Shown: positions 44,233 through 52,658 of the stretch, piece by piece
How positions within the stretch are numbered: position 1 is the stretch's first letter
Layout of the letters: every line of letters begins with the position of its first letter
Source: JACVRW01 sp963734025
Lineage (GTDB): Bacteria > Actinomycetota > Thermoleophilia > Solirubrobacterales > Thermoleophilaceae
Assembly (NCBI GenBank): GCA_963734025.1
Contig: CAVTFR010000011.1
Span: 434,001-498,000 of the forward strand
DNA length: 64,000 nucleotides
Reading direction: 5' to 3'
Made by a program: the position numbers and the translations under genes
The notes under the pieces: generated by a model
The model's database searches: none
What the model was told of the DNA's origin: nothing
The model's input: only the letters and a program-made list of their open reading frames with translations

Positions 44233-45312
44233 TCAGCGCAGCCGCAGCGTGGTGACCGCGCCGGCGTGGTCCGACGGCCACAGGCCGTTCGGGGCGCGGT
44301 CGGAGAGCTTCGCCCCCACGACCTTCCCGCGCAGGGCGCGCAACTTCGGCTTGGCGAGGATCAGGTCGATGCGGTGGTCGAACCCGTTCGTGTTCGTGTC
44401 GCGGGCGTTCGACTGCTCGAGGCAGCAGGTGAAGCCCGGCCCGAGGCGGCTCGCCCACGTGTCGACTAACCCGCCGCCCACGAGGATGTCGAACGCGCCG
44501 GCCGGGGACTCGCGGCCCTCGGGGTCGGAGTTCATGTCGCCGGTCACGATCAGCTGACGCTTCGTGCGCAGCGGACCGCCGGGGCCGACGAACTCGCGCG
44601 CCTGCACCTCGCGCGTGGCGTCGAGGAACGCCTCGAGGTGGGTGTTGGCGAAGCGGAGGTTCCTGCCCTTGAAGGTCAGGTCGACCGCCGTCCAACCGCG
44701 CGTGCTTGTCAGCGGCCCGGCCGCGGTCGGCACGGTGATCTTCTCGTCGTAGTTCTTTCCGAAGCGCTTCTTCACCTTCAGGTCGGCGCGCTTCTTCACG
44801 AGGATCACGTCGAACATCGTCAGCCGCACGTCATGGCCGGCGTCGATCGGCGCCTCGATGTCGGTCTCCTGCTGCTTCGAGCCGACGCTGTACTTGAGGC
44901 CGAGCCGCTTCAGGTCGCGCCGAAGCGTCGCGAGGAAGTCGTAGACGACCTCGGTCGACGGCGTGGTCGCGCCATCCTTCAGACCATCAGGGCCGCGGCG
45001 CCAGATCGCCACCTCCTGCATCCCGATCAGGTCCGGCTTCGCCTGCTTGATCTCGCGGGCGAGCAGCTTGGAGCGGACGGGGAAGTCCGTGCTCTGGACC
45101 TCGGCCCAGAGCTCGCCGGCGCGGCGCTCGAATTCAGCCAGGTCGGGGGCCCCGATCGGGCCGAAGATGTTGCCGCCCAGGTAGATGTTCCGCGTCATCA
45201 CCGTCACGTCGACGGGCTTCTTCTTCGGCTTGGCCTGTGCCAAGCCGGCGGGAACGAGGGCGAGGGTGAGTGTGAGCGCGCATGCGAAAGCGCGCCGAGT
45301 CCAAACGGTCAT
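44233..45312 (-). CDS. Secreted endonuclease/exonuclease/phosphatase protein
   Basis: 359 residues with a signal peptide (about 5-27, ending AQA). EEP fold motifs: VTVMTRNIYLGGNIF (catalytic Asn), LIGMQEVAIWRR (metal Glu), RFANTHLEAF, VTGDMNSDPEG and a final LWPSDHAGAVTTL (Asp-His). It probably cleaves extracellular phosphodiesters or phosphomonoesters, for instance DNA or phospholipid head groups. It lies downstream of ino1 on the same strand, but a strong hairpin separates them. Confidence 0.82.
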   Translation of the reverse strand: MTVWTRRAFACALTLTLALVPAGLAQAKPKKKPVDVTVMTRNIYLGGNIFGPIGAPDLAEFERRAGELWAEVQSTDFPVRSKLLAREIKQAKPDLIGMQEVAIWRRGPDGLKDGATTPSTEVVYDFLATLRRDLKRLGLKYSVGSKQQETDIEAPIDAGHDVRLTMFDVILVKKRADLKVKKRFGKNYDEKITVPTAAGPLTSTRGWTAVDLTFKGRNLRFANTHLEAFLDATREVQAREFVGPGGPLRTKRQLIVTGDMNSDPEGRESPAGAFDILVGGGLVDTWASRLGPGFTCCLEQSNARDTNTNGFDHRIDLILAKPKLRALRGKVVGAKLSDRAPNGLWPSDHAGAVTTLRLR

Positions 45313-45324
45313 GGGAAGGTCAAA

Positions 45325-45359
45325 CCGGGCCGGACCGCGAAAGTTGCGGCCCGGCCCGG
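45325..45359 (-). terminator. Hairpin terminator after ino1
   Basis: Arms CCGGGCCGGACCGC (45325-45338) and GCGGCCCGGCCCGG (45346-45359) pair with one mismatch around a 7-nt loop, 5 bp past the ino1 stop on the minus strand. No U-tract. Likely ends the ino1 transcript before the secreted EEP gene. Confidence 0.6.
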
Positions 45360-45364
45360 GGTGA

Positions 45365-46537
45365 CTAGTTCTTCGAGGCCTTGGCCTTGCCCTTGGCCTT
45401 TGGCTTGCCGGGCAGCTTCGGCGCGCCGCCGTACTGCTCGATGAAGGCCTCGACCATCTCGCGCGCCACGTCGTCCGGATGCTGCTCGGGCGGCGACTTC
45501 ATCAGGTACGCCGAGGCACCCTCGATCGGGCCGCCGAGGCCGTGGTTCAGCGCCAGCTTGCAGCAGCGCACCGCGTCCGTGACGATGCCTGCCGAGTTCG
45601 GCGAGTCCCAGACCTCGAGCTTCAGCTCGGCGATCAGCGGCACGTCGCCGAAGGCCTCGCCCTCGAGCCGGATGTGCGCCCACTTGCGGTCGGTCAGCCA
45701 CGGCACGTAGTCGGAGGGACCGACGTGCACGTCGTCGGCGGGCAGCTCGTGGCCCATGATCGAGGTGACCGCCTGCGTCTTCGAGACCTTCTTCGACTCG
45801 AGGCGCTCGCGCTCGAGCATGTTGAAGAAGTCCATGTTGCCGCCGACGTTCAGCTGCGAGGTGCGCTTGAGCAGGACGCCGCGGTCGTGGAAGAGGCGCG
45901 CGAGCGCGCGGTGGGTGATCGTCGCGCCGACCTGCGACTTGATGTCGTCGCCGATGATCGGCAGGCCCGCCTTCTCGAAGCGGTTGGCCCAGTAGTGCTC
46001 ACCCGCGATGAAGACCGGGATGCAGTTCACGAAGCCGCAGCCGGCCTCGAGGATCTGCTCGACGTACCACTTGGTCGCCTGCTCGGAGCCGACCGGCAGG
46101 TAGGAGACGACCACGTCGGTCTTGGTCTCCTTGAGGATGCCGACGATGTCGTCGGTCTCGCCGGGAGCCTTGGTGATCCGCTGCTTGAGGTACTTGCCGA
46201 GGCCGTCGTGCGTCATGCCGCGGTGGACCTTGACGCCGAGGTCCGGCACGTCGGCGAACTTGATCGTGTTGTTCTGGCCCGACCAGATCGCCTCTGACAG
46301 GTCCTTGCCGACCTTTTCGGAATCGATGTCGAAAGCGGCGGTGAACTCGATGTCGCGGACGTGATAGCCGCCGATGTCGACGTGCATCAGGCCCGGGACC
46401 TGCTCGTTGGGATCGGCGTCCTTGTAGTACTCGACGCCCTGCACGAAGGCTGAGGCGCAGTTGCCCACGCCGATGATCGCCACGCGCACCTTGTCGCTCT
46501 GGTAGCGCGAAGCGCCGTTGGAAGAGATGTCTGTCAC
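45365..46537 (-). CDS. ino1: Inositol-3-phosphate synthase
   Basis: 390 residues; converts glucose 6-phosphate to myo-inositol 3-phosphate with NAD. N-terminal NAD fold VRVAIIGVGNCASAFVQGVEYY, catalytic-domain segments SYLPVGSEQATKWY, NCIPVFIA, GDDIKSQVGATITHR and LNVGGNMDFFNML match the actinobacterial form. GTG 46537 has a strong ribosome site (AGGAGG) 8 bp upstream. C-terminus is a Lys/Ala/Pro tail. Just upstream lie a phosphatidylinositol-phosphate-synthase-like gene and a PAP2 gene on the same strand, so it feeds inositol lipid synthesis. Confidence 0.95.
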   Translation of the reverse strand: MTDISSNGASRYQSDKVRVAIIGVGNCASAFVQGVEYYKDADPNEQVPGLMHVDIGGYHVRDIEFTAAFDIDSEKVGKDLSEAIWSGQNNTIKFADVPDLGVKVHRGMTHDGLGKYLKQRITKAPGETDDIVGILKETKTDVVVSYLPVGSEQATKWYVEQILEAGCGFVNCIPVFIAGEHYWANRFEKAGLPIIGDDIKSQVGATITHRALARLFHDRGVLLKRTSQLNVGGNMDFFNMLERERLESKKVSKTQAVTSIMGHELPADDVHVGPSDYVPWLTDRKWAHIRLEGEAFGDVPLIAELKLEVWDSPNSAGIVTDAVRCCKLALNHGLGGPIEGASAYLMKSPPEQHPDDVAREMVEAFIEQYGGAPKLPGKPKAKGKAKASKN

Positions 46538-46626
46538 TGGGGGAGTCCTCCTGAAATGGGTCTCACGGGTGGCACGGGCTCACGCGCATGAACCACCGGG
46601 AGAGGAACCCGGCGGGCCCGCTGCGG

Positions 46627-47289
46627 TTACACCGCGTCGGCTCCGTCCGCCACCCGCCGGAGCTCTGTGCGGACGTGAAATACACGCTGGAAGGTAGTGA
46701 AGATGGTGAGCGCCGCCATCGCGTAGATCGCGGGCTCGAGCAGGTCAAGGCCCGGCACGAGCTCCTCCGCAGCGAACACGAGGCCGATCGAGAGAATCAC
46801 GACGCGCACCGGGCGCGAGGCGATTCCGACCTTGCATTCGACCCCGAGCGCCTCGGCACGGGCGCGGGTGTAGCTGACCGAGAACGAGCCCACCACTGCG
46901 AGCACCGTCGCGAGCGTGGCCCAGTCGTCCTGCTGCTGCGCGAAGTAGGCCGCCACTGCCGCGAGCACGATGCCCTCGGACACGCGGTCGAGCGTCGAGT
47001 CGAGGAAGGCGCCGAAGGGGCTGCCCTTGCCCGACATGCGCGAGTAGCGGCCGTCGAACATGTCGCAGACGGAGCCGAGGATGAAGGCGATGCCCGCCAG
47101 CACGAAGTGGTTCTCGAAGATCAGGACGGCAGCGACGATGTTCCCGATCAGGCCGGTGATCGAGATCGCGTTCGGCGTGAGGCGCGACTCGATCAGGCGG
47201 TCGCGGGCGAGCGTCCGGATCTCGGTGGCGGTGAGTGGGCCTCCGCCGTTGCCCCGGCGCGTCGGCCGCTCCCGGACGGGTCCGCTCAC
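46627..47289 (-). CDS. CDP-alcohol phosphatidyltransferase, likely phosphatidylinositol phosphate synthase
   Basis: 220 residues with about five to six membrane helices. The CDP-alcohol motif appears as CDMFDGRYSRMSGKGSPFGAFLDSTLD, that is D-x2-DG-x2-SR-x8-G-x3-D-x3-D, with Ser where Ala is most common. It joins a diacylglycerol phosphate from CDP-DAG to an alcohol, here most likely inositol 3-phosphate because ino1 follows. GTG 47289 overlaps the PAP2 stop (GTGA). Cardiolipin or phosphatidylglycerol phosphate synthesis is the alternative. Confidence 0.85.
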   Translation of the reverse strand: MSGPVRERPTRRGNGGGPLTATEIRTLARDRLIESRLTPNAISITGLIGNIVAAVLIFENHFVLAGIAFILGSVCDMFDGRYSRMSGKGSPFGAFLDSTLDRVSEGIVLAAVAAYFAQQQDDWATLATVLAVVGSFSVSYTRARAEALGVECKVGIASRPVRVVILSIGLVFAAEELVPGLDLLEPAIYAMAALTIFTTFQRVFHVRTELRRVADGADAV

Positions 47290-48086
47290 GCCGGCGCCCG
47301 TGCGCCGGTGCGCCAGGCCCAGGCCTCGGGCCGCAGGCGCGCGAAGCCGGCGGACGCGGCGTAGGCGGAGACCGCCGCCACGAGCGCGCCGAGCGCCGCG
47401 TCGAGCCAATAGTGGTTGGCGGTGGCCATCACGACGAACGTGACGACGAGCGGGTAGACCACCCAGAGCGCCTTCAGCACCCGGTTCCTCACGAGCATGA
47501 ACGCCGGGATGGCGATCATCAGCGCAAAGGCTACGTGCATGCTCGGTACAGCTGCAAACGGGTTGTAAAGCACGTTGGCGCTGTTCTCGGCGGCCTCGCC
47601 GACGAAGCTCGCGACCGTGTCGGTGAATCCCCACTCGGGGAGGAAGCGCGGCGGCGCGGTGGGGAACACCGTGTACCCGACGAGCGCCAGCCCCATGGCG
47701 ACCAAGAACATGTTGCGCACGTAGTAGTAGGCGTAGTTGCGGGCCAGGTAGAGCCAGATCAGGAACGTCGTCGTGACGATGAAGTGCGAGTTCACGTACA
47801 TCCAGTTGGCGAACGTGAGCAGCCACTCCTGGCTCTTGGCCCAGGCCTGCAGGCTCGGCTCGAAGAAGAGCCCCAGCGAGCGCTCGATGTCGACCAGCGC
47901 GCGCGCGTTCTCGAAGGCGAGGCCGGCCTGCCCGTCGATGAACCCGCGGACTATCCGGTAGAGGTAATAGGCCCCGGCGAAGAGTGCGAGCTGGCGGATC
48001 GCGTCCAGCCAGCCACCGGGCAGCCAGCGCCCCGTCTGTCGCCAAATACGGACCAGCTGCTTGTACAGCGGATGCGTTCGCGGCAC
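47286..48086 (-). CDS. PAP2-superfamily membrane phosphatase/phosphotransferase (Aur1-like)
   Basis: 266 residues with about six hydrophobic segments. PAP2 motifs: FAAVPSMHVAFALM (second motif, catalytic His) and ATANHYWLDAALGALV (third motif His and Asp). The layout resembles the inositol phosphorylceramide synthase Aur1/Ipt1 branch. It could dephosphorylate phosphatidylinositol phosphate or transfer a phospho-head group. Translationally coupled to the CDP-alcohol transferase, so an inositol lipid step is the best guess. Confidence 0.85.
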   Translation of the reverse strand: MPRTHPLYKQLVRIWRQTGRWLPGGWLDAIRQLALFAGAYYLYRIVRGFIDGQAGLAFENARALVDIERSLGLFFEPSLQAWAKSQEWLLTFANWMYVNSHFIVTTTFLIWLYLARNYAYYYVRNMFLVAMGLALVGYTVFPTAPPRFLPEWGFTDTVASFVGEAAENSANVLYNPFAAVPSMHVAFALMIAIPAFMLVRNRVLKALWVVYPLVVTFVVMATANHYWLDAALGALVAAVSAYAASAGFARLRPEAWAWRTGARAPA

Positions 48087-48097
48087 AACGACACAGA

Positions 48098-49813
48098 CTA
48101 GCCGGTCACGGAGTCGTCACATCTGCGACCGCGCTGGAACAGCCGCTCGGGCGCGAAGCGGGTCGAGAGGCGCACGAAGCCGGTCTGCTCGGCGATCACC
48201 TTCGTCCAGTCGCCGTACGGCTCGACGCATGCGTTCGAGGCGAACCAGTACGGCGTCCAGCGGACCTTGACGATCGCCTCGCCCGGGCTCTTGACGTCGA
48301 GCAGGAGCTCGTCCGACTGCATCTGCTCGAGCACGACGTTGGCGTCCTTCTGTGCGATCACGAGCGGGGTGGGGAGGAGCACCTCGTAGACGCGCCAGTC
48401 CGCCGATTTCCAGCGCAGGCGCAGATACGGAAGGCCCTTCTCGATGAGCGCCCGCTCTCCGTAGGAGCTCTTGTCGGGCTTGGCGCTCGGCAGCGCCACG
48501 TAGCGGACGCCGTTGTCTGCCAGCCAGCTCGCGTAGGTGAGCCTGTTGATCCCCTCGCGGTAGAAGATCGGATGCAGGCCGGTGTCGAGCTGGCGCAGCC
48601 AGCCACGCGCGAGTGGCTGCTCCATAGCGACCTCGGCGCCCTCCCAGTGACTGCGCGTGAAGGGGATCTCGATCCGCCGCTGATCGGGCAGCGTGACGAG
48701 GAACTGGCGCAACGGCTCGAAGTAGTCCGACTTGGCGGCCGGGTCCTCGATGTACTTGATGACGTCGCGCACGGCGGGCGACCACTGCCAGAACGCGAGC
48801 AGCCCGAAGCCGACGGCCAGCAGCGGGAGCACCACGAAGCGGTGCCGGAAGCGCCGGCCCCACAGGGCGCACAGCAGCACCGGGCCACCGAACAGCGCGC
48901 CGAGCCGCACGGCGTTGCCGCCCATGGGCGTCTCGACCGCGAGCGCCGCCGTGGCGCCGATTCCGTACAGCGCCGCGCCCCAGCGGAGCGCCGCTTCCTC
49001 ACGCGGCAGCACGATCAGGACGGCCAGCGCGAACAGCGGGATCGGCACGTAGGCCGAGGTGGGGAAGGGCGCCCAGCCGCCCTCGGGGAACGCCCACGCA
49101 AGGAAGACCGGCGGGATGAACGCGGCCGCCGCGATCGCGATCCCCTCGAGCCGCTTAACGCGGTTGCGGCGCTCGGCGATCGCGTAGGCGATGCCCGCCA
49201 TGGCCAGGAACAGCCCCGCCACCGGGCTGCCGAGCGGGCAGAGGACCGCGAGCACGATCGCCCACCCGTAGCGGTGCCGCTGCAGCGCCAGCAGGGCGGC
49301 GAGCCCGAACGCAACGCCAATCGCGAACGGCAGGCGGCTCGTGAACAGCAGCGTCGCCGTGGCGGCGCCGAACCAGATCGAGCCCCAGCGGGCGCGCTCC
49401 TCGCCGAAGTGGCCGCGGGCGAGCGGCGGGAAGAGGGCGGCGCACGCAACCGCGGCGCACGCCAGCGCGACCGGCGGGCTCAGGATCCAGGCCAGCGGCG
49501 GCGAGATGATCGAGTACGCGGGCGTATGGTGGCCGCCGTACCACTGCCCGTTCCAGATCGTGAAGCCCTCCTCGCCGAACAGCTCGGCACGGAAGGTGTG
49601 GGCCGCGAGGTCGACCGTGCGCGGCTGCCAGATCAGGTAGACGATCGCGAACAGCAGCGCGACCAGGATCGGCGCGACCTGCCACCAGTCGATCCGGCGG
49701 TACCAGGTCTGCACGAACCCGCCCCGTCGGAAGCGGGGGGCGGGCGCCTCCGCGGGCTCCGTTGCCGGGGCTCTGGGTGGCGCTGTGACGGCGGAGATCA
49801 CGGCGCGCAGCAC
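48098..49813 (-). CDS. Large polytopic membrane protein, glycosyltransferase-C-like
   Basis: 571 residues. About ten membrane helices fill residues 45-345, and a soluble C-terminal domain (about 350-571) follows. The first loop has VDLAAHTFRAELFGEEGFTIWNGQWYGGHHTP, where acidic residues and a WNGQWYGG segment recall the first extracytoplasmic loop of GT-C sugar transferases. The C-terminal part is beta-rich and likely outside the cell. No family name can be given with certainty. Lies 11 bp before the PAP2 gene on the same strand, so it may add sugar to an inositol lipid or wall polymer. Confidence 0.65.
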   Translation of the reverse strand: MLRAVISAVTAPPRAPATEPAEAPAPRFRRGGFVQTWYRRIDWWQVAPILVALLFAIVYLIWQPRTVDLAAHTFRAELFGEEGFTIWNGQWYGGHHTPAYSIISPPLAWILSPPVALACAAVACAALFPPLARGHFGEERARWGSIWFGAATATLLFTSRLPFAIGVAFGLAALLALQRHRYGWAIVLAVLCPLGSPVAGLFLAMAGIAYAIAERRNRVKRLEGIAIAAAAFIPPVFLAWAFPEGGWAPFPTSAYVPIPLFALAVLIVLPREEAALRWGAALYGIGATAALAVETPMGGNAVRLGALFGGPVLLCALWGRRFRHRFVVLPLLAVGFGLLAFWQWSPAVRDVIKYIEDPAAKSDYFEPLRQFLVTLPDQRRIEIPFTRSHWEGAEVAMEQPLARGWLRQLDTGLHPIFYREGINRLTYASWLADNGVRYVALPSAKPDKSSYGERALIEKGLPYLRLRWKSADWRVYEVLLPTPLVIAQKDANVVLEQMQSDELLLDVKSPGEAIVKVRWTPYWFASNACVEPYGDWTKVIAEQTGFVRLSTRFAPERLFQRGRRCDDSVTG

Positions 49814-49849
49814 GGCGCTGGTGAGGCTAGTGGAAACGGGCCGCAGCGC

Positions 49850-50626
49850 TCAACGTGAAATACCGAGAAAGTCGGCCGTCCGCCCAACGAGCTCTGGTCG
49901 CTCGTGCCATGTCCAGTGGCCGCCCGTGACGAGCTCGAGCTCGGTGTCGCCGCCCAGTGCGTCCCGGTAGCGCGGGCCGAACTCCGCGCCGATGTAGGGA
50001 TCGTCCTCGGGCCAGATGACCAGGGCAGGGCAGCGGAGCTCGCCGAGCCTCTCGCCGTACCGCTCGAACAGCCTCGGGTCCGCGGACCGGTACAGCTTCA
50101 GGATGGCGCGCTGCGTCCCCTGATCGAAGTGCTCCCAGGCGCGGTCCGCCAGCTCGCGCGGCAGCTCACGCCGCAGCCCCCAGCGAGTCGTGAAGCCCAT
50201 CATCAGCTCGCCGATCACGGGCGTGCGCCAGCCGCGCGCGACGCGGTGCCAGCGGTAGCCGGGCAGCAGCGGGAGGGTGGTGAACAGGACGAGCTTCTCG
50301 ATCCGCTCCGGGAAACGCTGCGCGAAGACGAGGCCGACACCGCCCCAATCGTGCACGACGAGCGAGAAGCGCTCGAGACCGGTCTCGGCGGTGAACGCCT
50401 CGAGGAAGCGGTCGTAGCCGGCGATCGAGTAATCGAAGTCGCCCGGCTTGGCGGATTTGCCGAAGCCGGGCAGGTCAGGGGCGACGCCGCCGATCCGCTC
50501 CAGGAACGGAATCCAGTCGAACGAGCCGGTCGGAACGCCGTGCAGGTAGAGCACCGGCGTGTCACCCGCACGGAGCCAGTGGATCTCGAGTCCGGCGACC
50601 TCGGCGTGCTCTTCGGCGATCTCCAT
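49850..50626 (-). CDS. Alpha/beta hydrolase, haloalkane dehalogenase/epoxide hydrolase type
   Basis: 258-residue alpha/beta hydrolase. The nucleophile elbow reads VVHDWGGVGLVFA, with Asp as nucleophile as in haloalkane dehalogenases and epoxide hydrolases. The oxyanion strand is LYLHGVPTGSFDW, an acidic candidate sits in ALVIWPEDDPYIG, and the catalytic His is in VTGGHWTWHERPE. A cap domain of helices lies around 120-190. Cytosolic. Substrate unknown. Confidence 0.85.
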   Translation of the reverse strand: MEIAEEHAEVAGLEIHWLRAGDTPVLYLHGVPTGSFDWIPFLERIGGVAPDLPGFGKSAKPGDFDYSIAGYDRFLEAFTAETGLERFSLVVHDWGGVGLVFAQRFPERIEKLVLFTTLPLLPGYRWHRVARGWRTPVIGELMMGFTTRWGLRRELPRELADRAWEHFDQGTQRAILKLYRSADPRLFERYGERLGELRCPALVIWPEDDPYIGAEFGPRYRDALGGDTELELVTGGHWTWHERPELVGRTADFLGISR

Positions 50627-50655
50627 GGGGCGCGGTTCATAGCATCACGCGCTCG

Positions 50656-51321
50656 ATGGCCGACCGGCGCAGGCTCCGCAGGATCCGCGACAAGCTCCGC
50701 AGGGAGTACGGGCGCCCGATTCTGCGTCCCCACTGGGCGCCGATCGACGAGCTGATCCTCACCGTCCTCTCCCAGAACACGAACGACCGCAACCGCGACG
50801 TCGCGTACGGCCGGCTGCGCGGGCGCTTCGGCTCATGGGCCGAGCTGCGTGACGCGCCGGTCGAGGAGATCGAGGACGCGATCCGGCCGGGCGGCCTCGC
50901 GCCCACGAAGGCGGTGCGGATCAAGCAGATCCTGGAGGCGATCGGCGACGACGACCTCGCCTGGCTGGCGGAGGCTCCGCTCGACGAGGCCCGCGACTAC
51001 CTCACGGACTTGCCCGGAGTCGGCCGCAAGACGGCCGCCTGTGTGCTGCTGTTCTCGTTCGGCCGCCCGGACGTGCCCGTCGACACCCACGTTTACCGGG
51101 TCGGCTCGCGGCTCGGCCTGTGGCGCGAGAAGGCGAGCTTCACCGAGGCGCACGACGAGATGCTGCGGCTCGTGGGCGACGACGGCCAGGAGGCCTACGA
51201 GGTGCACGTGCTCCTGATCCGCCACGGCCGCCGCACCTGCACGGCGCGCTCGCCCGACTGCGTGAACTGCCCGCTGCGGCGGATGTGCCCGGAAGGCCGG
51301 CGACGGCTCGGGCGCGGATGA
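50656..51321 (+). CDS. nth: Endonuclease III-type DNA glycosylase/AP lyase
   Basis: 221 residues. Helix-hairpin-helix LPGVGRKTAACVLL with the catalytic Lys, then the catalytic Asp in VPVDTHVYRVGSRLGL, and the C-terminal iron-sulfur loop CTARSPDCVNCPLRRMC with four cysteines. It removes oxidised pyrimidines and nicks at abasic sites. It has a somewhat unusual N-terminus (REYGRPILRPHWAPIDELILTVLSQ in two parts), typical of a second Nth-like group. The stop overlaps the next start (ATGA). Confidence 0.88.
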   Translation: MADRRRLRRIRDKLRREYGRPILRPHWAPIDELILTVLSQNTNDRNRDVAYGRLRGRFGSWAELRDAPVEEIEDAIRPGGLAPTKAVRIKQILEAIGDDDLAWLAEAPLDEARDYLTDLPGVGRKTAACVLLFSFGRPDVPVDTHVYRVGSRLGLWREKASFTEAHDEMLRLVGDDGQEAYEVHVLLIRHGRRTCTARSPDCVNCPLRRMCPEGRRRLGRG

Positions 51322-52652
51322 CGGACAGAAAGCGGCTCGACTGGCTCCAGCGCGGCCTGCTCGCGCTGCCGTTCCTGATCGGGATCGCGGTGCTGCAGGG
51401 CCTGACCGTGGAGATCGACACGTTCCACGGGAGCGACGCGCGCGTCTACCAGCTGCCCACGATCCTGCAGCTCGCGGAGCGCTTCGACTTCTCCGACTAC
51501 CCCTCAGCGCAGACGCCGCTCTACCACGTCCTCACGGCCTGGTGGGGCGAGCTCGTCGGCTTCGAGCTCTGGAAGCTGCGCCTGCTCAACGTGTTCTTCT
51601 CGTACGCGATGGCGCTTGCGCTGCTGCGACTGCTGCGCCGCGCTACGCCGCTCGAGCCCTGGCAGGCGTTCGCGCTCACGCTGCTGTTCGTCCTTTCGCC
51701 GTACGTGCTCGGCACGTCCTTCACGCTGCTCACGGACAACCTGGCGATCCTGTTCGCGCTCCTCGCGCTTGAGCGCATCCACGCGTACTCGCGCGGCGCC
51801 GGGCTCGGCGCCTTCGCGCTCGCCTGCGCCGCGATCGCGGCGGCCCTCCTGACCCGCCAGGCGTTCGTCTGGCTCGTGCCGGTCGCCGCCGTCTTCCTAC
51901 TGCGCACGGATCTGCGCTCGCCGTCCCGGCTCATGGGCGGCGCCGCCCTGCTCGGGCTGTCGGTCGTCCCGGTGGGGCTGCTCGCGCTCGAGTGGCACGG
52001 CCTCGTGCCGCCGAGCGCCGACCCGGCCTCGTGCGGCCTCTGCGACGACCGCCAGGGGCTCGCCCGAGAGGCGCTCAGCTTGCGCACCGTCGGCTTCACG
52101 GTCGCGCTCGCGGGCGCCTACGGCGCGCTCGTCTTCGGACCCGGCCTGGTGCGGCGGCTGCGGCGCCTGCGCTCGTCCCTACTCGCGCGCGCGTATGTCG
52201 GACTCACCGGCCGGGTCGCCGAGCTGCGCATCCGGCTCGTGGCTGCGGTCGCCGCCGGCGTGCTCCTGCTCGCCATCTCGCCGCTCCTATACAAGCCGAT
52301 CACCCCGCAGCAGGCGGGCGACGCCGGCTACCTCTGGCAGCTATCGGACCGCTTGCCCGAGTTGTTCGGGTCGTCGCTTCTCTTCTGGGCGCTCGTGCCG
52401 CTCGGCTGCGTTGCCCTATATCTCCTCGTCACACGCGCCGGGATCTGGTCGCTGCCGGCCGTGTACCTCGCCTCGTTCCTGCTGGCGGCGCTCCCGGTGA
52501 GGCTCGTCTACCAGAAGTACTTCGACCCGTTCGTGTTGCTCGCGCTCGCGCTGCTTGCCCGCCCGCCCGACCTGCGCACGCGCTGGGACTACGCGGGCAT
52601 CGGCGTGATGTACGTGGCCTTCGTGGCCTACGCGTTCAGCTTCGCCGGCTGA
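51318..52652 (+). CDS. Polytopic membrane protein, GT-C glycosyltransferase-like
   Basis: 444 residues with about ten to eleven membrane helices. The first outer loop has EIDTFHGSDARVYQLPTILQ and FSDYPSAQTPLYHVL; the acidic pair and the YPSAQTPLYH segment recall ALG10/DIE2-type or mannosyltransferase GT-C proteins that use lipid-linked sugars. ATG 51318 is inside the nth stop. A Cys pair (SCGLCDD) lies in an outer loop. Specificity unknown. Confidence 0.65.
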   Translation: MTDRKRLDWLQRGLLALPFLIGIAVLQGLTVEIDTFHGSDARVYQLPTILQLAERFDFSDYPSAQTPLYHVLTAWWGELVGFELWKLRLLNVFFSYAMALALLRLLRRATPLEPWQAFALTLLFVLSPYVLGTSFTLLTDNLAILFALLALERIHAYSRGAGLGAFALACAAIAAALLTRQAFVWLVPVAAVFLLRTDLRSPSRLMGGAALLGLSVVPVGLLALEWHGLVPPSADPASCGLCDDRQGLAREALSLRTVGFTVALAGAYGALVFGPGLVRRLRRLRSSLLARAYVGLTGRVAELRIRLVAAVAAGVLLLAISPLLYKPITPQQAGDAGYLWQLSDRLPELFGSSLLFWALVPLGCVALYLLVTRAGIWSLPAVYLASFLLAALPVRLVYQKYFDPFVLLALALLARPPDLRTRWDYAGIGVMYVAFVAYAFSFAG

Positions 52653-52658
52653 GCCGGG

